A DNA stretch of 64,000 bases from Halomonas alkalicola (GTDB taxonomy: Bacteria; Pseudomonadota; Gammaproteobacteria; Pseudomonadales; Halomonadaceae). Under the pieces are notes generated by a model. It had not been told where the DNA came from, ran no database searches, and saw only the letters and a list, made by a program, of their open reading frames with translations. Below, in pieces: positions 9,509 through 16,187 of this stretch (its first letter is position 1; every line of letters starts with the position of its first letter). A program made the position numbers and the translations under genes. The stretch lies in the NCBI RefSeq assembly GCF_030704205.1, contig NZ_CP131913.1, forward strand, positions 2,914,001 through 2,978,000. The letters run 5' to 3'.

Positions 9509-10708
9509 ATGACCCAGGTAAACCTGCCCTTCACCCGCGAGGAGTACGCCAGCCGGCTATGGAAGGTGCGTGCCGAGATGGCCAGCCGCGGCATCGACGT
9601 GCTGATCATCAGCGACCCCTCCAACATGGCCTGGCTCACCGGCTATGACGGCTGGTCGTTCTATGTGCACCAGTGCGTGCTGCTGGGGCTGGAGGGCGAG
9701 CCGGTCTGGTACGGCCGGCGCATGGACGCCAACGGGGCGCTGCGCACCTGTTGGATCGATCCGGAAAACATCACCTACTACCCGGACTACTACGTCCAGA
9801 ACCCCGACATGCACCCCATGGACTACCTGGCCCAGTCGATCATGCCCGATCGCGGCTGGCACCAGGGGGTGGTCGGCATGGAGATGGACAACTACTACTT
9901 TTCCGCCAAGGCCTACCAGAGCCTGCTGCGGGAGCTGCCCCACGCCCGCTTCATGGACGCCAACTCCCTGGTCAACTGGTGCCGTGCCATCAAGTCGCCG
10001 CAGGAGATCGAGTACATGCGCGTGGCGGCGAAGATCGTCGAGGGCATGCACTCGCGGATCCTCGAGGTGATCGAGCCCGGCCTGCCCAAGAGCAAGCTGG
10101 TCTCCGAGATCTACCGGGTGGGCATCGAGGGCTGGACGGACGCCAATGGCAAGGTCTTCGGCGGCGACTACCCGGCCATCGTGCCGATGCTGCCCACCGG
10201 CAAGGATGCCGCCGCCCCCCACCTCACCTGGGACGACACCCCGTTCCGCGAGGGGGAGGGCACCTTCTTCGAGATCGCCGGGGTCTACAAGCGCTACCAT
10301 GCGCCGATGTCGCGCACGGTGTTCCTGGGCAAGCCGCCGGCGGAGTTCGTGCGCGCCGAGTCGGCGCTGCTCGAGGGCATCGAGAACGGCCTGGCCGTGG
10401 CCAGGCCCGGCAACCGCACCGCGGACATCGCCATGGCGCTGGGCGCGGCCATGGACAAGTATGGCTTCGACCGCGGCGGCGCCCGCTGCGGCTACCCCAT
10501 CGGCATCAGCTACCCGCCGGACTGGGGCGAGCGCACCATGAGCCTGCGCCCCTCGGACGAGACCATCCTGCAGCCGGGCATGACCTTCCACTTCATGCCG
10601 GGCCTGTGGGAGGACGAGTGGGGCCTGGAGATCACCGAGAGCATCCTGATCACCGAGACCGGCTGCGAGACCCTGGCCGACTTCCCGCGCCAGCTGTTCG
10701 TGCGCTGA
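9509..10708 (+). CDS. doeA: Ectoine hydrolase DoeA
   Basis: A 399-residue M24-family (creatinase/aminopeptidase P fold) protein that matches DoeA of Halomonas elongata in length and in the segments I recall, such as SNMAWLTGYDGWSFYVHQCV and TWDDTPFREGEGTFFEIAGVYKRYHAPMSR (shown here in part). DoeA opens the ectoine ring to N-acetyl-2,4-diaminobutyrate, the first step of ectoine breakdown in the cytoplasm. The ATG at 9509 gives the known N terminus (MTQVNLPFTREEYASRL); an upstream in-frame start at 9434 would add an unrelated 25-residue tail. It heads the doe region and is followed after 199 bases by doeB. Confidence 0.93.
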   Translation: MTQVNLPFTREEYASRLWKVRAEMASRGIDVLIISDPSNMAWLTGYDGWSFYVHQCVLLGLEGEPVWYGRRMDANGALRTCWIDPENITYYPDYYVQNPDMHPMDYLAQSIMPDRGWHQGVVGMEMDNYYFSAKAYQSLLRELPHARFMDANSLVNWCRAIKSPQEIEYMRVAAKIVEGMHSRILEVIEPGLPKSKLVSEIYRVGIEGWTDANGKVFGGDYPAIVPMLPTGKDAAAPHLTWDDTPFREGEGTFFEIAGVYKRYHAPMSRTVFLGKPPAEFVRAESALLEGIENGLAVARPGNRTADIAMALGAAMDKYGFDRGGARCGYPIGISYPPDWGERTMSLRPSDETILQPGMTFHFMPGLWEDEWGLEITESILITETGCETLADFPRQLFVR

Positions 10709-10742
10709 ACGGGCTCAAGCTGAGTTAACTACATCGAATCGC

Positions 10743-10848
10743 GAGGGGCGCTGGGGGCAGATCATAGAGGGGGTCCTATGCCAGGGATGGCATCGGTAGC
10801 CCCCAGGGATGGGTTCACAGCGCCCCCTCGTAGATCTGCCGCCAGATC
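10743..10848 (+). other. Structured intergenic segment between doeA and doeB
   Basis: Several complementary arms lie in the doeB leader. GGGGCGCTG (10745-10753) can pair with CAGCGCCCC (10818-10826), and CTGGGGGC (10751-10758) with GCCCCCAG (10799-10806). ATGCCA/TGGCAT forms a small inner hairpin at 10778-10793, and GATCTG/CAGATC forms a hairpin at 10833-10848. GGCAGATC (10756-10763) is also complementary to GATCTGCC (10833-10840), so alternative or knotted pairings are possible. No T-run follows, so it is not a simple terminator. Confidence 0.5.
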
Positions 10849-10907
10849 AGCCCCGAGTGGCACGAGGCCATGGCGCCCATGTCACATCAGAACAAGGAGT
10901 ATCAACA

Positions 10908-11921
10908 ATGACCAAGCGTCCCAGCCCGATCAGCGCCACCGTCGATTTCGACGCCGACGGCGTCCAGCACGGCTTCCTCAAGCTACCCATCTCGGTGGAC
11001 GACTCCGCCTGGGGGGCAGTGATGATCCCGGTCACCGTGGTGAAGAACGGCGAGGGCCCCACGGCCCTGCTCACCGGCGGCAACCACGGCGACGAGTACG
11101 AGGGGATCACCTCGCTGCTCAAGCTGTCGGGCCAGCTCAAGGCCGAGGAGGTCACCGGCCGGGTGATCATCGTGCCCTGCATGAACACCCCGGCGGTGAT
11201 GGCCGGCAAGCGCACCTCCGGGCTCGACGGCGGCAACCTCAACCGCAGCTTCCCCGGCGACCCCGACGGCACCGTGACCGAGAAGATCGCCGACTACTTC
11301 ACCCGGGTGATGGTGCCGATGTGCGACGTGGTGCTCGACCTGCACTCCGGTGGGCGCACCCTGGACATCATCCCCTTCGGCGCCTCCCACGTGCTCGACG
11401 ACCCCGAGCAGCAGCGCCAGGCGCTGGAGGGCGCCAAGGCGTTCGGCGCCCCCTACGCCATGATGATGTTCGAGCTCGACGCCGCGGCCCTCTTCGACAC
11501 CGCGGTGGAGAGCCAGGGCAAGATCTTCGTGGCCACCGAGCTCGGCGGCGGCGGCACCTCCACCCCGGAGAGCATGGCGATCACCGAGCGCGGCGTGCGC
11601 AACTTCCTGATCCACTACGGCCTGCTGGAAGGCGAGGTGGAGATGCCCGCCGAGCCCCAGGTCTACCTCGACATGCCCGATGCCAGCTGCTACGTGCAGA
11701 GCGAACATTCCGGCGTGCTGGAGCTCTGCTTCGCCCTGGGCGAGCGGGTCGAGAAGGGCGAGGTGGTGGCCCGGGTCTATGACATGACCCGCAGCGGCAC
11801 CGCCCCGGTGGAGTACCGCGCCGGGCGCAGCGGGGTGCTGGCGGCACGCCGTCATCCGGCGCTGGTCAACATGGGTGACACCATCGCGGTGATCGCCGAT
11901 GTCGTCGACTCGCTGGGTTGA
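10908..11921 (+). CDS. doeB: N2-acetyl-L-2,4-diaminobutanoate deacetylase DoeB
   Basis: A 337-residue succinylglutamate desuccinylase/aspartoacylase-type zinc hydrolase. The metal site is visible as GGNHGDEYEG (His60, Glu63) and the His of VLDLHSGG (about residue 146), with LNRSFPGDPDG between them. DoeB removes the acetyl group from the product of DoeA to give 2,4-diaminobutyrate and acetate. The start is the ATG at 10908, with AAGGAG ten bases upstream. It lies between doeA and doeX in the same order as in Halomonas elongata; the C-terminal part has the beta-rich domain (LELCFALGERVEKGEVVARVYD) usual for this subgroup. Confidence 0.93.
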   Translation: MTKRPSPISATVDFDADGVQHGFLKLPISVDDSAWGAVMIPVTVVKNGEGPTALLTGGNHGDEYEGITSLLKLSGQLKAEEVTGRVIIVPCMNTPAVMAGKRTSGLDGGNLNRSFPGDPDGTVTEKIADYFTRVMVPMCDVVLDLHSGGRTLDIIPFGASHVLDDPEQQRQALEGAKAFGAPYAMMMFELDAAALFDTAVESQGKIFVATELGGGGTSTPESMAITERGVRNFLIHYGLLEGEVEMPAEPQVYLDMPDASCYVQSEHSGVLELCFALGERVEKGEVVARVYDMTRSGTAPVEYRAGRSGVLAARRHPALVNMGDTIAVIADVVDSLG

Positions 11922-11937
11922 GGGTGCCGGAATCACG

Positions 11938-12414
11938 ATGAAACTGGACCGCTACGACCTGAAGATCCTCGAGATCCTCTCCCGGGATGGCCGCATCACC
12001 AAGTCCAAGCTGGCCGAGGCGATCAACCTCTCGGTCACCCCCTGCTGGGAGCGGGTGCGCCGGCTGGAGAAGGCCGGCATCATCGAAGGCTACAGCGCCC
12101 GCATCAATGGTACCGCGCTGGTCAAGCGCACCCCGGTGTGGGTGCAGATCGAGCTCAAGGCCCACAACGCCGAGAGCTTCGCCCGCTTCGAGGCGCTGGT
12201 GCAGGCCACCCCCGAGGTCACCGAGTGCGTGGGGGTGGGGGGCGGCGTCGACTATCTGATCAAGGTCGAGGCCGATTCCATCGACGCCTACCAGCGCCTG
12301 ATCGATGCCTGGCTGACCGGCGAGGCCGGCATCGAGCGCTACTTCACCTACATCGTCACCAAGACGGTCAAGCGGCCCGAACCGGGCTTCTCCCGCGACG
12401 ACTTCTCCCCCTGA
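11938..12414 (+). CDS. doeX: Lrp/AsnC-family regulator DoeX
   Basis: A 158-residue Lrp/AsnC-type regulator. The N-terminal helix-turn-helix spans about residues 5-55 (YDLKILEILSRDGRITKSKL and SVTPCWERVRRLEKAGII), followed by a RAM ligand-binding domain (VWVQIELKAHNAESF to the C terminus). In Halomonas elongata DoeX is encoded with doeA and doeB and controls ectoine catabolism. It starts 16 bases after the doeB stop. The likely effector is an ectoine breakdown intermediate; that is taken from the family, not from the sequence. Confidence 0.9.
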   Translation: MKLDRYDLKILEILSRDGRITKSKLAEAINLSVTPCWERVRRLEKAGIIEGYSARINGTALVKRTPVWVQIELKAHNAESFARFEALVQATPEVTECVGVGGGVDYLIKVEADSIDAYQRLIDAWLTGEAGIERYFTYIVTKTVKRPEPGFSRDDFSP

Positions 12415-12485
12415 CCCCCGTCTCCCCCGCTGGCTGACCCGCCCTGCGCGAGTCCAGCGTTGATTCTCCGGCGAAGCCTGTGGCA

Positions 12486-12511
12486 TATGCTTGTGTAAGT
12501 GTGTGAGCATA
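12486..12511. promoter_or_regulatory. Inverted repeat upstream of the nitrilase-family gene
   Basis: TATGCT (12486-12491) and AGCATA (12506-12511) form perfect arms separated by 14 bases of TG-rich sequence in the 201-base gap between doeX and the nitrilase-family gene. Centre-to-centre spacing of the arms is 20 bases, about two helical turns, which would suit a dimeric regulator such as DoeX. No binding data; the assignment is a guess from position. Confidence 0.3.
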
Positions 12512-12615
12512 GGCTTAGCCACGCCGGGCGGTCCTTCCGGCACGCTTTCCAGGTGCCGGTCATGGCTGACTCCGCCCCGGATAGAGACGAGATCGCCTGA
12601 CGCAGAGAGACTGCC

Positions 12616-13485
12616 ATGTCCTACTTCACGATTGCCGGTGTGCAGATGCATGCCCTGCATCACGGCGACAACACCGAAGCCATGCGCCACCGGGTCGACG
12701 TGCTGATGAGCCGCTTCCCCCAGGTCCAGATGGTCCTGTTCAGCGAGCTGATGCCCATGGGGGCCTCGCCCCACCACGCCCAGCCGATGCCCAGCCATGC
12801 CGAGCAGTTCTTCTGCCAGCTCGCCGAGCAGCACCGCATCTGGCTGATCCCGGGCTCCATGTTCGAGAAGACCGAGCACGGGATCTTCAACACCCTCTCG
12901 GTGATCAACCCCCACGGCCAGGTCGTGGCCCGCTACCGCAAGATGTTCCCCTTCCTGCCCTACGAGGCGGGGGTGGAGAGCGGCAGCGAGTTTGTGGTGT
13001 TCGACGTGCCCCACGTGGCGCGCTTCGGGGTCTCGATCTGCTACGACATGTGGTTCCCCGAGACCACCCGGACCCTGGCCGCCATGGGGGCCGAGGTGAT
13101 CCTCCACCCGACCATGACCGATACCATCGACCGCGACATCGAGCTCTCCATCGCGCGCACCAACGCAGCGGTCAACCAGTGCTACTTCTTCGACATCAAC
13201 GGCGCCGGCGCCATCGGCAACGGGCGTTCCATCGTGGTGGGCCCCTCCGGCGACGTCATCCACCAGGCCGGCACCGGCGAGGAGGTGATGCCCATCGAGG
13301 TGGACCTCAACCGGGTACGCCGCGAGCGCGAGACCGGCCTGCGCGGCCTCGGCCAGCCCCTCAAGAGCTTCCGCGACCGCAGCGTCGACTTCTCGCTCTA
13401 TCGCAGCGAGACCGGCTCCTCGCCCTTCCTCGATACCCTGGGCCCGCTGCAGAAGCCGCTGCGCGCCGACGTCGAGGAGTACTGA
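12616..13485 (+). CDS. Carbon-nitrogen hydrolase (nitrilase superfamily)
   Basis: A 289-residue nitrilase-superfamily enzyme with the full Glu-Lys-Cys catalytic set: E44 in VLFSELMPMG, K109 in ARYRKMFPF, and C142 in GVSICYDMWFPE. Such enzymes hydrolyse amides or carbamoyl groups, or run the reverse acyl transfer. It lies 201 bases after doeX and is the first of four consecutive enzyme genes inside the doe region that are not part of the described ectoine route. The spacing and the inverted repeat upstream suggest its own promoter. The substrate is unknown; amides of diaminobutyrate or of a derived amine are a reasonable place to look. Confidence 0.85.
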   Translation: MSYFTIAGVQMHALHHGDNTEAMRHRVDVLMSRFPQVQMVLFSELMPMGASPHHAQPMPSHAEQFFCQLAEQHRIWLIPGSMFEKTEHGIFNTLSVINPHGQVVARYRKMFPFLPYEAGVESGSEFVVFDVPHVARFGVSICYDMWFPETTRTLAAMGAEVILHPTMTDTIDRDIELSIARTNAAVNQCYFFDINGAGAIGNGRSIVVGPSGDVIHQAGTGEEVMPIEVDLNRVRRERETGLRGLGQPLKSFRDRSVDFSLYRSETGSSPFLDTLGPLQKPLRADVEEY

Positions 13486-13517
13486 TCCGCAGCCCCCTGA
13501 CCCGCAAGGAGACCATC

Positions 13518-15104
13518 ATGCTGGAGTCCCTGAAGCGCACCCTGTGCCGACTGCTCGGCCGCCGGGACTCCCCCTCGCCCGCCGCGAGAGCGGCTGACGC
13601 CCCCTCATCCGCCATCGTTGGAGCGACAACAATGAACAAGATCACCAGCATTGCCGATGTCCGCCGCCACTTTCGCAACAACAAGGAGCCGATCTACTTC
13701 ATCTCGGCCACCAACTTCAATCTGCTCGGCATCGGCGACTGGGTGGGCAACTTCCGCCATATCAACTACATCGACTGCTTCGACGGCCAGCAGCGCAACG
13801 TCTTCGTGCCGAAGGAGAAGTTTCCCCGCGACTTCGAGAGCATCGAGGACATCAACAACTACCTGCTGGAGCACAAGGAGGTCATCGACTTCATCCAGTC
13901 GAGGGCCGACGGCGAGCATGCCGGCACCGCCGCCTTTTTGATGTTCGACGAGCACACCGAGGAGGTGTGCCAGCAGCTGGGGCTCAAGGTGGCCTTCCCG
14001 CCGGCGGCGCTGCGCTCGCGGATGGACAACAAGATCGAGACGGTGCGCATCGGCAACAAGGCCGGCGTGCCCAGCGTGCCCAATGTGTTGGCCCGGGTGG
14101 GCAGCTACCAGGAGCTCTGCGAGGTGAGCCGGGAACTCGGCTCCGACCTGGTGGTGCAGACCGCCTTCGGCGATTCCGGCCACACCACCTTCTTCATCGC
14201 CAGCGAGGACGACTACTACAAGCACGCCGAGGAGATCGAGGCCGAGGCCGAGGTCAAGATCATGAAGCGGATCAACTGCCGCGGCTCGGCCATCGAGGCC
14301 TGTGCCACCCGCTGCGGCACCGTGGTGGGGCCGCTGATGACCGAGCTGGTCGGCTTCAAGACCCTGACCCCCTACAAGGGGGGCTGGTGCGGCAACGAGA
14401 TGTTCGCCGGCGCCTTCACCCAGGAGATTCGCGACAAGGCTCGTGAGTACACCTTCAAGTTCGGCGAGGCGCTGCGCGAGGAGGGCTACCGCGGCTACTT
14501 CGAGCTCGACTTCCTGATCGACATGGACAGCGGCGAGGTCTACCTGGGCGAGCTCAACCCGCGGGTCACCGGGGCGAGTTCGCTGACCAACGTGGCGGCC
14601 TTCGCCCACTCCGACATCCCGCTGTTCCTCTTCCACCTGCTGGAGTTCTCCGACGTCGAGTTCGACCTCGACATCAACGAGATCAACGAGCGCTGGGCGC
14701 ACCCGGACAGCGTCGACAGCTGGAGCCAGCTGGTGATAAAGCACACCGACGAGAGCGTCGACCTGCTGACCGGCGCGCCGCGCACCGGGGTGTGGAAGAT
14801 GGCCGAGGACGGCAGCATCGCCTACGACCACTACAGCTATCACCCCCATGCCGCCGAGAACGAGCAGGAGGGCTTCTTCCTGCGCATCAGCGGTGCCGGC
14901 GACTTCCGCTATGAGGGAGCAGACCTCGGCATCCTGATCACCCGCGGCCGGCTGATGGATGACAACTTCCAGCTCAACGAGCGGGCGAAGGCCTGGATCG
15001 ACGGCATCCGCGGCCAGTACGCCGGCCAGTCGCTGCAGGATCCCGTGGTGGAGCAGGTCGCCGTCAGCCACGCCGTGGGCGGCGGCAACTTCAAGATCCT
15101 GTGA
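13518..15104 (+). CDS. ATP-grasp domain protein (biotin carboxylase-like)
   Basis: A 528-residue protein whose middle has the ATP-grasp fold: SRMDNKIETVRIGNKAGVPS before the nucleotide site, LVVQTAFGDSGHTTFFIA as the glycine-rich loop region, and FELDFLIDMDSGEVYLGELN with the metal-binding Glu/Asn end (ELNPRVTGASS). ATP-grasp enzymes join a carboxylate to an amine or thiol through an acyl-phosphate. The ATG at 13518 has AAGGAG nine bases upstream; a second ATG at 13632 with GGAG upstream would remove a basic 38-residue leader. It follows the nitrilase-family gene by 32 bases, so the two are probably co-transcribed. Reaction unknown; a peptide- or amide-forming ligase is the likeliest reading. 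Confidence 0.8.
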   Translation: MLESLKRTLCRLLGRRDSPSPAARAADAPSSAIVGATTMNKITSIADVRRHFRNNKEPIYFISATNFNLLGIGDWVGNFRHINYIDCFDGQQRNVFVPKEKFPRDFESIEDINNYLLEHKEVIDFIQSRADGEHAGTAAFLMFDEHTEEVCQQLGLKVAFPPAALRSRMDNKIETVRIGNKAGVPSVPNVLARVGSYQELCEVSRELGSDLVVQTAFGDSGHTTFFIASEDDYYKHAEEIEAEAEVKIMKRINCRGSAIEACATRCGTVVGPLMTELVGFKTLTPYKGGWCGNEMFAGAFTQEIRDKAREYTFKFGEALREEGYRGYFELDFLIDMDSGEVYLGELNPRVTGASSLTNVAAFAHSDIPLFLFHLLEFSDVEFDLDINEINERWAHPDSVDSWSQLVIKHTDESVDLLTGAPRTGVWKMAEDGSIAYDHYSYHPHAAENEQEGFFLRISGAGDFRYEGADLGILITRGRLMDDNFQLNERAKAWIDGIRGQYAGQSLQDPVVEQVAVSHAVGGGNFKIL

Positions 15105-15145
15105 AGGGGGAGGGGGCCGGCCCGCGAGGGTCGGCGTCCGCAACG

Positions 15146-16147
15146 ATGGACGACAAGACGCTGGTCTTTCGCACCCTGCACGAGGCGGCGCCGGGCCCCA
15201 AGTGGCGCTCGCTCTTCGATGCGCACTGGTCCGCCTACGGGGCCTGGTACCTGGCGGAGGGCGAGCGCGAGCGACCGGGGTACCTGGCCTGCCTCAACGC
15301 CCTGCGCCGCCATATGCCGGAGCTGCTGGATACCTACCGGACGCTGTGCGACCTGGCCGGCGGCGGCGACCTGGCCTCGCGCTTCCTGAGCCTCTACCAG
15401 CCGCCGCCCTACATCACCGGCTGCTCCCAGGCGGTGCTGGCCCGCCCCGGCGCCACCCTGCTGGCCCGCAACTACGACTACCCGCCGGAGCTCTGCGAGG
15501 GGTCGATCCTCTATACCCGCTGGAACGGTCGCGGCGTGATCGCCATGAGCGACTGCCTGTGGGGCGTGCTCGACGGCATGAACGACCGTGGGCTCGCCGT
15601 GTCGCTGGCCTTCGGCGGGCGCAAGGCGGTGGGCGAGGGGTTCGGGGCGCCGGTGATCCTGCGCTACCTGCTGGAGTTCTGCGACAGCGTGCCCGAGGCC
15701 GCCGAGGTGCTGGCGCGGGTGCCCACCCATATGGCCTACAACATCACCGTGGCCGACGCTGCCGGGCGCTACGTCACGGCGATGATCGGCCCCGACCGCC
15801 GGGCCAGCATCCGCCGGGTGCCGGTGGCCACCAACCACCAGAAGCGCATCGAGTGGTACGCCCACGCGCTGGCCTCGGAGACGCTGATCCGCGAGGGGCA
15901 GCTCTCCATCCTGGTGGATGACGAGGCCACCAGCGAGGCGCGCCTGGAGGCGGCCTTCTCGGCACCACCGCTGTTCCGCCACGACTATCGCCGCGGGCTG
16001 GGCACCATCTATTCGGCCTTCTACCGCCCCGGGGAGGGGCGGGTGCGCTACCGCTGGCCCGGCCTCGACCTGGACCTCGGCTTCGATCATTTCCCCGAGG
16101 AGGCGATCACCGTGCGCTACGGCGTGCGGGAGAGGTTCGGCAGCTGA
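15146..16147 (+). CDS. C45-family autoproteolytic acyltransferase/hydrolase (Ntn fold)
   Basis: A 333-residue protein resembling the C45 peptidase/isopenicillin N acyltransferase-like group. The expected nucleophile is the Cys of YITGCSQAVLARPG, followed by the hallmark LLARNYDYPPEL and later MNDRGLAVSLAFGG and NITVADAAGRYVTAMIGP. Members activate themselves by cutting before this Cys and then cleave or transfer acyl groups on amides. The ATG at 15146 is chosen; a GTG at 15101 overlapping the previous stop is an alternative without a good ribosome-binding site. It forms a set with the ATP-grasp gene before it and the decarboxylase gene after it (40 bases). Physiological substrate not known. 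Confidence 0.8.
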   Translation: MDDKTLVFRTLHEAAPGPKWRSLFDAHWSAYGAWYLAEGERERPGYLACLNALRRHMPELLDTYRTLCDLAGGGDLASRFLSLYQPPPYITGCSQAVLARPGATLLARNYDYPPELCEGSILYTRWNGRGVIAMSDCLWGVLDGMNDRGLAVSLAFGGRKAVGEGFGAPVILRYLLEFCDSVPEAAEVLARVPTHMAYNITVADAAGRYVTAMIGPDRRASIRRVPVATNHQKRIEWYAHALASETLIREGQLSILVDDEATSEARLEAAFSAPPLFRHDYRRGLGTIYSAFYRPGEGRVRYRWPGLDLDLGFDHFPEEAITVRYGVRERFGS

Positions 16148-16187
16148 TCGATATCGACAACGACAATCACCAGAGAAGGGTGTCGCC

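Noticed and set aside
15101..15145. Upstream GTG start for the C45-family gene
   Set aside because: It would overlap the previous stop, but there is no ribosome-binding sequence and the added residues look like noncoding sequence.
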